Part shown: positions 44,848 to 53,547 of the stretch, piece by piece | Layout of the letters: the number at the start of each line of letters is the position of its first letter | Position numbering within the stretch: the first letter of the stretch is position 1 | Source of the DNA: Clostridia bacterium | Lineage (GTDB): Bacteria > Bacillota > Clostridia > TANB77 > CAG-465 | Length of the DNA: 64,000 nucleotides | Direction: 5' to 3' | Assembly: GCA_900772475.1 (NCBI GenBank) | Contig: CAAHEI010000008.1 | Coordinates: 1-64,000 of the forward strand | Program-made: the position numbers and the translations under genes | The notes under the pieces: model-generated | The model's input: the letters and a program-made list of their open reading frames with translations, nothing else | What the model was told of the DNA's origin: nothing | The model's database searches: none

Positions 44848-45618
44848 TTAGTATATATATTTTACCTCATTTTCTTCCTGTTTGCATAAATTATTAAAAT
44901 TATTAACGAATCTATTATCTTTTTTAGTAAGAACAAGATCAATTTTTAAACTTTCTAAATCATATCCTAAATTTTTAATTTTTTTTGTTAAATTACTTAT
45001 AATCCCTTTACTTCCATCAACTACTTTTAAATTAGGTACAATTCTTTGTATATTTTCTTTAAAAATTGGAAAATGTGTACAACCAAGAACAATATGGCTA
45101 TATTCACTTAATTTATATGAACAAAGTTTTTCCTTTAAGTATTCATCAACTATATTACCTCTAACATTTTCTTCAGCAAATTCAACTAATTTATCTAAAG
45201 GTAACAAATCAACTTTATCTGTTATATGCAAATTTGTTATTAAATTTTTTAATTTTTCCTCTTTTAAAGTTATAGTAGTTGCAGCTACTATAATTTTTTT
45301 ATTTTTTTCATCATCTACAGCCACCTTTACTGCAGGTTCTGTGCCTATAAAACATATATTTGAATACATTTTTCTTAAATCTTTTATACAAAGAGCAGTT
45401 GCAGTATTACATGCAATAACAATTATTTTGCATTCATTGTTTACAAGATATTCTATATTTTCAAATATATATTTTTTAACTTTACTTTTATCTTTTATTC
45501 CATATGGAGTATTTTTATTATCTGCCAAATACAAAAAATGTCCATGTATTTTTTGACTTAAAGCTTCATTTAAAACTGTTATACCTCCAAGTCCTGAATC
45601 AAAAAAACCAATTTTCAT
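44848..45618 (-). CDS. murI: Glutamate racemase
   Basis: MurI makes D-glutamate for peptidoglycan. The 256-residue protein has GFFDSGLGGITVL at the start, the first catalytic cysteine in VIACNTATALC (near residue 70) and the second in VLGCTHFPIF (near 178). Two alpha/beta domains of normal size are present. It starts at ATG 45618 after GAGAG and lies alone between recR (143 bp away, with a terminator) and the two-component operon. Confidence 0.93.
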   Translation of the reverse strand: MKIGFFDSGLGGITVLNEALSQKIHGHFLYLADNKNTPYGIKDKSKVKKYIFENIEYLVNNECKIIVIACNTATALCIKDLRKMYSNICFIGTEPAVKVAVDDEKNKKIIVAATTITLKEEKLKNLITNLHITDKVDLLPLDKLVEFAEENVRGNIVDEYLKEKLCSYKLSEYSHIVLGCTHFPIFKENIQRIVPNLKVVDGSKGIISNLTKKIKNLGYDLESLKIDLVLTKKDNRFVNNFNNLCKQEENEVKYIY

Positions 45619-45721
45619 AAAATATTACTCTCCTGTATATTAATTTTTTTTTAGTAAATAATATTATTATAACTATGTTCATAGTTTAAATATATTTACT
45701 ATCTTTAGTTTACTCTATATA

Positions 45722-45753
45722 CAAAAAAGGTGGTTAAAATTGCCACCTTTTTT
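45722..45753. terminator. Intrinsic terminator after recR
   Basis: AAAAAAGGTGG (45723-45733) and CCACCTTTTTT (45743-45753) form an 11-bp stem around TTAAAATTG, flanked by A and T runs. It ends the dnaX-ybaB-recR transcript. Confidence 0.85.
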
Positions 45754-45761
45754 ATATATTT

Positions 45762-46355
45762 TTACATTTGTGTTCTACCCTCTAATGCTTTAATTAAGGT
45801 TATTTCATCTGTATATTCAAGATCCCCTCCTACAGGTATTCCGTGTGCAATTCTAGTAACTTTTATACCAAGTGGTTTAATCAATCTTGATATATACATT
45901 GCTGTTGCCTCTCCTTCAACTGTGGGATTTGTTGCAAGAATTACCTCTTTTATACTATCATCCTTTAATCTTTCTAGAAGTTCTTTTATTTTTATATCTC
46001 CTGCAGATATATTATTCATAGGTGATATGGATCCATGGAGTACATGATATTTTCCTTTATATTCATGGGTTTTTTCCATTGCTATAACATCTTTTACATT
46101 TTCAACAACACAAATTGTTGATTCATCTCTTTTAGCATTTGAACAAATATCGCAAGGATCATTTTCTGTTAAATTATAACAAACTGAACAAAATTTTACA
46201 TTCTTTTTTGCATTAACCAAAGTTTCAGAAAATTCCTTAGCAACTTTTTCATCAGACTCTAATATATAAAAAGCTAATCTTACCGCTGTTTTATGCCCAA
46301 TACCAGGTAATTTTTCAAATTGATTTATTAATTTATTAACTGTTTCTGAATACAT
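45762..46355 (-). CDS. recR: Recombination protein RecR
   Basis: RecR acts with RecF and RecO in loading RecA at gaps. The 197-residue protein has an N-terminal helix-hairpin-helix (EKLPGIGHKTAVRLAF), a C4 zinc finger (CSVCYNLTENDPCDIC), a Toprim domain (STICVVENVKDVIAME, LATNPTVEGEATAMY) and the C-terminal GGDLEYTDEITL. It is 9 bases after ybaB in the usual dnaX-ybaB-recR operon. Confidence 0.96.
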   Translation of the reverse strand: MYSETVNKLINQFEKLPGIGHKTAVRLAFYILESDEKVAKEFSETLVNAKKNVKFCSVCYNLTENDPCDICSNAKRDESTICVVENVKDVIAMEKTHEYKGKYHVLHGSISPMNNISAGDIKIKELLERLKDDSIKEVILATNPTVEGEATAMYISRLIKPLGIKVTRIAHGIPVGGDLEYTDEITLIKALEGRTQM

Positions 46356-46364
46356 ATATTTACC

Positions 46365-46694
46365 TTAGAATAGTCCTGGTATGTTTAAAGAACCTAGTTC
46401 AGATTGCATCATTGAGTCTGCTTTGTTCAAAGCTTCATTTACAGCTGTAAGAACTAAATCTTGTAACATTTCTACATCTTCTGGATCTACTACTTCTTTT
46501 TTTATAACAATCTCTTTTATTTTTTTATCTCCTGTTGCTCTTACCACAACAGCTCCACCGCCCGCAGATGTTTCTATCTCCTTTTTAGCAACTTCTTCTT
46601 GCTTTTCTTGCATATCCTTTTGCATTTTTTGTGCTTGTTTAATCATATTTTGCATATTTCCCATTCCCCCTGGGAAACCTCCAAATTTTGCCAT
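46365..46694 (-). CDS. Nucleoid-associated protein YbaB/EbfC family
   Basis: A 109-residue DNA-binding protein that dimerises into a tweezer-like fold. The N-terminus is a Gly/Met-rich MAKFGGFPGGMGNMQNMIKQAQKMQ, followed by the conserved core VRATGDKKIKEIVIKKEVV and ending LGSLNIPGLF. It lies between dnaX and recR as in most bacteria. I start at ATG 46694 (AAAGGA upstream), two codons inside a TTG-started frame. Function is inferred from the family. Confidence 0.93.
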   Translation of the reverse strand: MAKFGGFPGGMGNMQNMIKQAQKMQKDMQEKQEEVAKKEIETSAGGGAVVVRATGDKKIKEIVIKKEVVDPEDVEMLQDLVLTAVNEALNKADSMMQSELGSLNIPGLF

Positions 46695-46748
46695 TATCAA
46701 TCATCCTTTCTTTAACTTCATACATTATAATATATTAATTTTACTTTT

Positions 46749-48323
46749 TCAATCAATATTAGTATAATTTACTCCTTTTTCTTTAAATAGTTCTTCAATT
46801 TTTAATTCTTCACCTTTTTTTCCTTCATTAAGAACAATCTTAACTATTATTTTCTTACCATAATTTTCCTTAAAACAATTCTTAATTATTTCTAAACTAT
46901 CTAATTCATTTAACAAATTATATGCAAATGAATTAGATGTTGCAATTAAAAGTGTATTTTCTTTTAAATATATTTTTGCACTTGCAATAGATGAATATAT
47001 CTTTATATGTCCCCTTTGTAAAATATATTTCTTAAACTCATCTGAATTGCTAAATTCACTTACAATATTAAAATTTTCATTTTTTTTATTATTGTTTTCA
47101 TTATTAATTTTTTGTGTTTCTATATTTTTATTATCTACTTTTTTATCTTTTTCAATTTTGTTTTCTACAATCTTTGAATTTATATTTACTTCCTTATTTT
47201 GCTTTAAATTCATTATTTCATTTTCTAAGTTTTTTATTTTTTGATTTAACATACTTAATAAATTATTGTCTGTACCTTCTATTAAACCATTATTAATATT
47301 TTTTTCTGGATTACAAATTTCAACTATTACTGATTTTAATAAAATTTCAGGCCTTGATGAATTTTTTAATTCATTATCTAATTTTGACAATCTATCTATA
47401 ATACTAATGGTTCTTATTCTCTTTTCTTCATTTTTTTCTTTTATAAGTATATCTAAAAATTTTTCATTTAGATTTAATACTAGCTGTCTTAAATCCTTTC
47501 CTTTTTTTATTATCTCATCAATACTATTTAAAATCTCTATAACATTTAATTCATAAATACTACATACTATTTTATTTAATATATCATCATCAATTGCACC
47601 CACTATTTTTTTTATATCATCTAATTTTAATGTTTCATCTATTTCAGATATACATCTATCCAATATACTTATACCATCTCTTAAAGCTCCATCTGCGAGC
47701 TTTGCAATATATTCACATGTTCCATTTTCATATTTTATATCTTCTTTATCACATATATACTTTAATCTATTAGATATATTTTCCTCTGATAATCGATCAA
47801 AATCAAATCTCAAGCATCTTGATAAAATAGTAACTGGTATTTTGTGTTTTTCAGTTGTTGCAAGTATAAATATTACATTTTCAGGTGGCTCTTCTAATGT
47901 TTTAAGCAAAGCATTAAAAGCACTTGTTGTGAGCATGTGTGCTTCATCTATAATATATACCCTATATTTTACATCAATTGTTGCATATATTACCTCTTGT
48001 CTTATTTGACGAATATTTTCTACACTATTATTTGAAGCGGCATCCATTTCAACTACATCTGTTGTATTTCCACCTATTATATTTTTACATACTTCACATT
48101 CGTTACATGGTTCTCCATTTTTTGGATTTAAACAATTTATAGCTCTTGCAAATATCTTTGCGGCTGATGTCTTTCCTGTTCCTCTAGTTCCACTAAAAAT
48201 ATATGCATGAGATATTTTTCCTGATTTTATTTGGTTCTTTAGAATTTTTGTAACACTTTCCTGACCTACCATATCATTAAACGTTTGAGGTCTATACTTT
48301 CTATATAAAGCTATATATGCCAT
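46749..48323 (-). CDS. dnaX: DNA polymerase III subunit gamma/tau
   Basis: DnaX is the clamp-loader ATPase. The 524-residue protein has Walker A GTRGTGKT at 45-52, zinc ligands in CLNPKNGEPCNECEVC, Walker B YIIDEAHMLT, the SRC sensor motif LSRCLRFDF and domain III. A Lys/Asn-rich linker (about 380-430) leads to a short tau-like C-terminus. The length suggests a single full-length product with a short tail. It lies directly after the SRP RNA gene and before ybaB. Confidence 0.95.
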   Translation of the reverse strand: MAYIALYRKYRPQTFNDMVGQESVTKILKNQIKSGKISHAYIFSGTRGTGKTSAAKIFARAINCLNPKNGEPCNECEVCKNIIGGNTTDVVEMDAASNNSVENIRQIRQEVIYATIDVKYRVYIIDEAHMLTTSAFNALLKTLEEPPENVIFILATTEKHKIPVTILSRCLRFDFDRLSEENISNRLKYICDKEDIKYENGTCEYIAKLADGALRDGISILDRCISEIDETLKLDDIKKIVGAIDDDILNKIVCSIYELNVIEILNSIDEIIKKGKDLRQLVLNLNEKFLDILIKEKNEEKRIRTISIIDRLSKLDNELKNSSRPEILLKSVIVEICNPEKNINNGLIEGTDNNLLSMLNQKIKNLENEIMNLKQNKEVNINSKIVENKIEKDKKVDNKNIETQKINNENNNKKNENFNIVSEFSNSDEFKKYILQRGHIKIYSSIASAKIYLKENTLLIATSNSFAYNLLNELDSLEIIKNCFKENYGKKIIVKIVLNEGKKGEELKIEELFKEKGVNYTNID

Positions 48324-48344
48324 AATACCACTCCTAAAAAAAAT

Positions 48345-48426
48345 CCATCAAACACATAGAGTATAATGCTTATTGCTGCTTCCTTCCGGACCTGACAAGG
48401 TTCACAAAAACTCTATCATTTGATGG
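48345..48426 (-). ncRNA. ffs: Small bacterial signal recognition particle RNA (4.5S)
   Basis: On the minus strand the conserved domain IV core GAACCTTGTCAGGTCCGGAA is followed by GGAAGCAGCAATAAG, and the ends (CCATCAAA and TTTGATGG) pair to close an 82-nt hairpin. This is the short SRP RNA that binds Ffh. It sits 21 bases before dnaX, a common arrangement. Confidence 0.95.
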
Positions 48427-48450
48427 TAACTACATTATACAATAAAGTTA

Positions 48451-49188
48451 CTAAAACTTCAAGTACTTTCTCAAATTAAGATAAAAATTATCTTTTAAAT
48501 AAAAAATATAGTCATTTAAATTTCCCCTTTTTACTTCTATTCCAGCATTAGCAAGTTCATATCCTGGAAGTTTTAAATTAATATTACATACACTCATTTT
48601 ATCTTTATTATTTATTATATTAAGGTTAAATGAAATTTCAAACATTAAATCTTCAACATTCATACCAGTAAGTGAAATAAGTGTTCCATCAAATTTAACA
48701 ATTTTTGTATTTTCTGGAACTTTTACATCTTTAGCAAAATTCAAATTATCAATTTCAATTTCTACCAAATATTGATTTTCTTTTTCACTTGTATATATAT
48801 TTACTTTTTGATTTTTCATGTCTTCAAGCAATTCGGTTTTTTCATTTGAATTTGGTTGAGTTATGTACAATTGACCTTTTTTTGTTGGTAATTTTGTTTT
48901 TATATTATCAATATATATTTCTTTTATCTCTGATTCTTTAGGAATTAATAATGATAGAACATTTTTTTGTGATAAGTCAAGTATCAAATCAGATATCGTA
49001 CTTTTTTCTTTATTCTCTTGTTTTTCTTCAACCGTTACTAAAGATGTTATCAAAGCATCATTAGTCCTAAATGTTCCTTGATTAATTTTTCCCCTATTAT
49101 TTAATAAAAGGTAAAAAACTACAGCTATTATTAATATTGAAACTATTATTACAAAAATTATCAGTAATGCTTTATTACTTTTTTTCAT
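48451..49188 (-). CDS. Membrane-anchored hypothetical protein
   Basis: I do not recognise this protein of about 245 residues. A basic N-terminus and a helix (ALLIIFVIIVSILIIAVVFYLLL) anchor it; the rest would lie outside. The extracytoplasmic part is rich in beta-type segments (for example NVLSLLIPKESEIKEIYID, YLVEIEIDNLNFAKDV, GYELANAGIEVKRGNL) and in Asn, Lys and Glu. I start at ATG 49188, where GGAGG precedes; an in-frame start at 49200 overlaps that site. It is alone, upstream of the SRP RNA, with a long gene-free stretch on its other side. Confidence 0.6.
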   Translation of the reverse strand: MKKSNKALLIIFVIIVSILIIAVVFYLLLNNRGKINQGTFRTNDALITSLVTVEEKQENKEKSTISDLILDLSQKNVLSLLIPKESEIKEIYIDNIKTKLPTKKGQLYITQPNSNEKTELLEDMKNQKVNIYTSEKENQYLVEIEIDNLNFAKDVKVPENTKIVKFDGTLISLTGMNVEDLMFEISFNLNIINNKDKMSVCNINLKLPGYELANAGIEVKRGNLNDYIFYLKDNFYLNLRKYLKF

Positions 49189-49200
49189 ACAAACCTCCAT

Positions 49201-49697
49201 TTATTTTATATGTTTTTTTATCTTTTTTATCACTGCGTATAGAAAAAATATATGTATATTAGTAAATTTAAATAATTAATTACTTAAACACCATCTAAAA
49301 TATATTCTATCAAACATAAAAAAATTATGCAATATTTTAATAAAGGATTTTTTTAAATATTAAAAGTTTGGTATTACCATTCAGACTAGCTGAAAATTAA
49401 AAATTTAAATATTTGTAAAAAAATTAATATAAAGTACTTTGCAGTAATTATTATTAATTATCTAGAGGCACAATATTAAATTTGTTATGTACATTATTTT
49501 GCTATTAACATTTGATTTTGTTTTTTAGTTAACTATAGTCAAAATAGTAACCTTTTTAATTAATTGTTAATCTTGCATACTCCTTTTTACTATAATATAA
49601 TCTTACTTTTTTCACAAATACAACCATTATGAATTGTATATTATCCTTATGGTATGCACGTAATAATGAAAGGGGCTGTAAAAAAGCCCCTTTTTTA
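49201..49697. other. Long intergenic stretch before efp
   Basis: About 500 bases, strongly AT-rich, with no gene I can support. At its right end, AAAGGGGCT (49669-49677) and AGCCCCTTT (49685-49693) form a hairpin that may terminate efp, though the T run lies on the plus-strand side. I see no riboswitch or RNA gene motif in the remainder. Confidence 0.55.
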
Positions 49698-50255
49698 TTA
49701 TACTCTTTCCATATAGCTTCCTGTTCTTGTATCAATACGTATTTTATCACCGATATTTACAAAAACTGGAACATTAAAGTTTGCACCTGTTTCTACAGTA
49801 CATGGTTTTGTTGTACCAGTTGCAGTTGCACCTTTTATCCCTGGTTCAGTATATGTTACTTCAAGTTCTACAAATGTTGGTGGTTCTACACCAAATATTT
49901 TACCTTTATATGATAATACTTTTACTAGCATATTATCTTTTAAATATGGTAAAGTGTCTACAATTTGTTCTTTTGAAAGTTCTACTTGCTCATAAGTAGT
50001 TGTATCCATAAAAGTATACATATCTCCTTCACTGTATAAATATTGCATTTCTTGTACAGTTACTTGAGCTTCTTCTACTTTTTCAGATGGATTAAAAGTT
50101 TTTTCTAAAGTTTGCCCAGTTATAACATTCTTAAGTTTTGTTCTAACAAAAGCTGCTCCTTTTCCTGGTTTTACATGTTGAAATTCTACTACTCTATATA
50201 CATTAGAATCCATTTCAAATGTAACACCATTTCTAAAATCTCCTGCTAAAATCAT
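49698..50255 (-). CDS. efp: Elongation factor P
   Basis: EF-P relieves ribosome stalling at polyproline. The 185-residue protein has three beta-barrel domains with the N-terminal KOW-like EFQHVKPGKGAAFVRTKLK, whose PGKG loop carries the position modified in other bacteria, and the C-terminal signature VTYTEPGIKGATATGTTKPCTVETGANFNVPVF. Length is normal. The start at 50255 follows AAGGAGG. It is downstream of rplT by 15 bases, so it may be in the infC operon's transcript. Confidence 0.96.
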   Translation of the reverse strand: MILAGDFRNGVTFEMDSNVYRVVEFQHVKPGKGAAFVRTKLKNVITGQTLEKTFNPSEKVEEAQVTVQEMQYLYSEGDMYTFMDTTTYEQVELSKEQIVDTLPYLKDNMLVKVLSYKGKIFGVEPPTFVELEVTYTEPGIKGATATGTTKPCTVETGANFNVPVFVNIGDKIRIDTRTGSYMERV

Positions 50256-50270
50256 AAGCTCCTCCTTATA

Positions 50271-50618
50271 TTATTTTGAAACTTTTTCTACTAAAGTTTT
50301 AAAGCCTTCCATGTCATTTACAGCCATTTCAGCTAACATTTTTCTATTAATTGTAACATTTGCTTTCTTTAAGTTAGACATTAATTTACTATATGTAGTT
50401 CCACACATTCTTGCACCTGCATTAATTCTTGCTATCCAAAGTTGTCTGAAATTTCTTTTCTTTTGTTTTCTTCCTATATATGCATATTTTAAAGATTTCA
50501 TAACAGCTTGATTTGCCATTTTAAATCTTACAGATTTTGCTCCAAAATAACCTTTTGCTCTTTTTAGAACTTTTTTATGTCTAGCTCTTGTTGTTACAGC
50601 TCCTTTTACTCTTGCCAT
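50271..50618 (-). CDS. rplT: 50S ribosomal protein L20
   Basis: A 115-residue L20, with ARVKGAVTTRARHKKVLKRAKGYFG at the N-terminus (basic arm) and a C-terminal globular domain with MLAEMAVNDMEGFKTLVEKV. L20 assembles early on 23S rRNA and in many Firmicutes represses its own operon through the leader. Third gene of infC-rpmI-rplT, 28 bases after rpmI. Confidence 0.97.
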   Translation of the reverse strand: MARVKGAVTTRARHKKVLKRAKGYFGAKSVRFKMANQAVMKSLKYAYIGRKQKKRNFRQLWIARINAGARMCGTTYSKLMSNLKKANVTINRKMLAEMAVNDMEGFKTLVEKVSK

Positions 50619-50646
50619 TTTAAATTCCTCCTTTTTAGTTTAATAA

Positions 50647-50844
50647 TTATTTATATGGTAGTAATTTTTTAACTGCATTTTTACTTGTGCTATCTACATA
50701 AGCTGATTTTTTCAAAGACATTTTTCTCTTTGATGATTTTCCAGTTAGTTTATGTGCACGATTTGCTACATTTCTTTTAACTTTACCACTACCTGTTACA
50801 GATAATCTTTTTTTAGATGAACTATGTGTTTTCATTTTTGGCAT
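50647..50844 (-). CDS. rpmI: 50S ribosomal protein L35
   Basis: A 65-residue basic protein: MPKMKTHSSSKKRLSVTGSGKVKR at the N-terminus, then AHKLTGKSSKRKMSLKKSAYV. Standard L35 size and motif. It lies 22 bases after infC and before rplT in the usual order. Confidence 0.97.
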   Translation of the reverse strand: MPKMKTHSSSKKRLSVTGSGKVKRNVANRAHKLTGKSSKRKMSLKKSAYVDSTSKNAVKKLLPYK

Positions 50845-50866
50845 AATAATCTCTCCTCTCCAAACT

Positions 50867-51379
50867 TTATTTATTTTTTGATGGTGATAAAAACATTGTT
50901 AGATTTTTTCCTTCCATTTTTGGAACCTTATCTACTTGTACACCTTCAAGCATTTCACAGAAATTCTTCATAATTTCTTTTCCTTGATTTACAAAGTTCA
51001 ATTCTCTTCCTCTAAATCTCATGCTAACTTTAACTTTATTACCATTTGCAATAAATTTATTAGCATTTTTAGCTTTAACTTCCAAATCATGTTTATCAAT
51101 ATTTGGTGATAATCTAATTTCTTTTATCTCAATTATTTTTTGATTTTTTCTTGCTTCTTTAGCCTTTTTTGCCATTTCAAATTTGTATTTGCTATAATTT
51201 AACATTTTACAAACTGGATTATCTTTGTTTGGAGATACAAGTACTAAATCAAGTCCTTTTTCATAAGCCATATCTACAGCTTTACCAGTACTCATTTTTC
51301 CTATCTTTTCTCCTTTTTCATCAATTACTTGAACTTCTGCAAATCTTATTTGCTCGTTTATTAAAAAATCTTGTTTTAT
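50867..51379 (-). CDS. infC: Translation initiation factor IF-3
   Basis: IF-3 binds the 30S subunit and checks start-codon pairing. The protein has the N-domain INEQIRFAEVQVIDEKG, linker (KKAKEARKNQKIIEIKEIRLSPNI) and C-domain (KVSMRFRGRELNF through GKNLTMFLSPSK). No ATG is available: GGAGGTG (51386-51392) is followed at 8 bases by ATA (51379-51377), so I choose an AUA start, giving about 170 residues. AUU, AUC or AUA starts in infC are known and make synthesis self-limited because IF-3 rejects them. An in-frame TTG at 51394 overlaps the ribosome site. Confidence 0.9.
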   Translation of the reverse strand: MKQDFLINEQIRFAEVQVIDEKGEKIGKMSTGKAVDMAYEKGLDLVLVSPNKDNPVCKMLNYSKYKFEMAKKAKEARKNQKIIEIKEIRLSPNIDKHDLEVKAKNANKFIANGNKVKVSMRFRGRELNFVNQGKEIMKNFCEMLEGVQVDKVPKMEGKNLTMFLSPSKNK

Positions 51380-51394
51380 ATTAAACACCTCCAA

Positions 51395-51560
51395 AAAATA
51401 GATATAAAAAAAGATTGCTTGTATGGCAATCTCCTCATAATAACAACATAATAATATATACTAAAAGCATATATCACATTATATATTGTACAACCTTACT
51501 AAGACAAAACTCATAAGGTGAGAAGATTTCCTCTACTTTACGAGTCTTATTTTAACATAA
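51395..51560 (-). promoter_or_regulatory. Putative L20-type leader and attenuator of infC-rpmI-rplT
   Basis: On the minus strand a structured leader with CTCGTAA/TTATGAG pairing (about 51508-51550) is followed by a terminator, AGATTGC (51426-51432 region) with GCAATCT and seven T residues (51405-51432), before infC. The layout matches L20-regulated attenuators of Firmicute infC operons, but the L20-binding core was not verified. Confidence 0.6.
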
Positions 51561-51586
51561 TATATTTTTTTTGTCAATACCTAACT

Positions 51587-53104
51587 TTATTTTTCTATTA
51601 AAATTAGATTATATTCATATCCAGAATAATTAGTATCAAAACTACTAGGATATTTTGTTTTTATAACTTTACTATCAATTTCTTTATAATCATCAGTTTT
51701 AAATTTATCGTTATAAAAACTACTATCTGTTGAATCAATTATCCATATTCTACCTTTATAATCTTTTAAAAAATCTAAATCTTCAACCGTTTCCATTTGT
51801 GGACCATACGCCTTATATGCTTCTTCAACATTCCAATGATCTCCATTATAAAAGTACTGTTTATTATCTTTAAAATATACTGCAAATACAGATCCATTTC
51901 CTATATCTGAATACACTATAATATCATCATCTTTTATATTTTCTTCTAGATATTCAATTTGTTTCATATTTGTATTATCATAGTTGTTATTTATAATATT
52001 AATATTACTAATTAGTGAAGTAACAAAAATAATTATACATATTTCTATAGTTATATATTTTGATTTTTCTTTTGCCATAATATCTGCAATAAAAAATATT
52101 AATAAACCTGTTATTGCCATTAAATATCTTGGATAAAGTATAGGACTTTTAAGAGATATTAGAAAAGCTATAAAAACTATCAAAACATACAATAATAAGG
52201 CCTTTATTGCATTTTTTATACTTATTCTTTCTTTTTTACATCTATATATAACAAAACCTAAATATATATACAAACAAATAGCAAAGCAAAATCCAAATAT
52301 ATTGCTTAAGCTTCCCATATATTGAATTCCCAAAACATTATACAATGTATCAGGAAATTCAAGCTTAATCCAATATCCTCCTCCTACTGATGTTAATTGT
52401 TTTATAAAATAATATAACCATGGAACATATAGTAAACATTCAACAACAGCTTGTATTATAAATATTTTTAAATCTTTATCTTTTTCTTTCCTATTCTTTA
52501 ATAAATATATAAATAGTATTACATTAATAATTCCAGCAAACATTAAACCATAATAATGTGTATAAGCACTAAGTAAACTAAATAAAGCAAATATTACCCA
52601 ATTTTTAATTGATAGTTCGTCTTTATATATTCTATTTGCATATATTGCTGTTATAGTTACAAATAACATAACCCATGTATACATCCTAATTTCAGATGAG
52701 TATGATGCAATTATTGGTAAAAACAACGTTAAAAAGGAGAAAATTATACCTGTTCTTTCTCCATAATCTTTCCTTATATGCGTTATACCTAAAATTGATA
52801 ATACAACAATTGGAACAATTGAAAATAGTCTAAAAACTAATATATTATTTCCAAAAATAAGAGATACAATTTTTAACATCATATAATAAAATACTGGATG
52901 TACATCATTTCCCCCAATATTCCATATTTCACTAAAACTATGATTTGAAATTGCTACAGAATATGACTCATCAAACCAAATATTTGTATGAAAAGCTCCA
53001 AGTGATATAAATATAGTACCTAAAATAATTATAATAATATTTAATATTAAAATTTTATCTTTTTTTTTCTTTACTAAGATTAATTGATTATTAATTTTTT
53101 CCAT
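51587..53104 (-). CDS. Glycosyltransferase family 39-like membrane protein
   Basis: A 505-residue polytopic protein (about ten helices) of the GT39/ArnT-like family, which uses polyprenyl-phosphate sugars. The catalytic acidic motif is in the first outer loop, NIWFDESYSVA near residue 43, and a HPVFYYMMLKI follow-up is typical. The last 130 residues form a soluble extracytoplasmic domain. The acceptor is unknown: protein, lipid or teichoic-acid-type polymer. ATG 53104 follows AAGGAG. It is flanked by infC and the divergent small gene at 53276. Confidence 0.85.
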   Translation of the reverse strand: MEKINNQLILVKKKKDKILILNIIIIILGTIFISLGAFHTNIWFDESYSVAISNHSFSEIWNIGGNDVHPVFYYMMLKIVSLIFGNNILVFRLFSIVPIVVLSILGITHIRKDYGERTGIIFSFLTLFLPIIASYSSEIRMYTWVMLFVTITAIYANRIYKDELSIKNWVIFALFSLLSAYTHYYGLMFAGIINVILFIYLLKNRKEKDKDLKIFIIQAVVECLLYVPWLYYFIKQLTSVGGGYWIKLEFPDTLYNVLGIQYMGSLSNIFGFCFAICLYIYLGFVIYRCKKERISIKNAIKALLLYVLIVFIAFLISLKSPILYPRYLMAITGLLIFFIADIMAKEKSKYITIEICIIIFVTSLISNINIINNNYDNTNMKQIEYLEENIKDDDIIVYSDIGNGSVFAVYFKDNKQYFYNGDHWNVEEAYKAYGPQMETVEDLDFLKDYKGRIWIIDSTDSSFYNDKFKTDDYKEIDSKVIKTKYPSSFDTNYSGYEYNLILIEK

Positions 53105-53195
53105 TTTTTGCTCCTTTTTATACTACTATAATTTCACTATTAAAAATTTCTATACTACATATATTAACATATTTTAGTTAAAATGTAAAGATATG

Positions 53196-53224
53196 TTGAC
53201 ATAATTTTGATTTTATGGTATAAT
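53196..53224 (+). promoter_or_regulatory. Consensus sigma-A promoter for the 53276 gene
   Basis: TTGACA (53196-53201), 17-base spacer, TATAAT (53219-53224): a perfect consensus promoter 50 bases upstream of the small gene. Confidence 0.85.
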
Positions 53225-53275
53225 TTCTATACAAGATATTTTATATCAAATTTTAATTAAAAAGGTGGTATCGCT

Positions 53276-53509
53276 TTGAAAAGAGTAAATTACATGTCAG
53301 AAGAAGAAATTGCAATGTGGATTTTAAAACACAATCCAGATAAAGTGTATCTTTATTATGATACAACTTTAAAACCTGTTATAAAACCAATTGTTGCAAT
53401 TGATTATCTTGATCTCCCTGAAGGATGTTATTATAATTCCAAAAACGGAATTACTAATAAGCATAACACCACTACAGGCATGTATTCAACTTTAAGAATT
53501 GAATATTAA
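53276..53509 (+). CDS. Small hypothetical protein
   Basis: I do not recognise this 77-residue protein. It begins KRVNYMSEEEIAMWILKHNPDKVYLYYD and has short strands later, with no signal peptide or membrane segment. Start is TTG 53276, since AAAGGTGG lies 8 bases upstream; an in-frame ATG at 53294 is the alternative. It has a consensus promoter and its own terminator, and is oriented against replication between gyrB and the glycosyltransferase, so it is probably well expressed. It may be a small regulatory or structural protein. Confidence 0.65.
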   Translation: MKRVNYMSEEEIAMWILKHNPDKVYLYYDTTLKPVIKPIVAIDYLDLPEGCYYNSKNGITNKHNTTTGMYSTLRIEY

Positions 53510-53516
53510 ACATAAA

Positions 53517-53547
53517 TATCTCCACTTAATTAAAAGTGGAGATATTT
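53517..53547. terminator. Bidirectional terminator between 53276 gene and gyrB
   Basis: ATATCTCCACTT and AAGTGGAGATAT form a strong stem around a 6-base AT loop, followed by T residues on the plus strand. It serves both convergent genes. Confidence 0.85.

Noticed and set aside
49556..49750. 64-codon minus-strand ORF near efp
   Set aside because: It overlaps the efp 3' end and its hairpin; not a gene.
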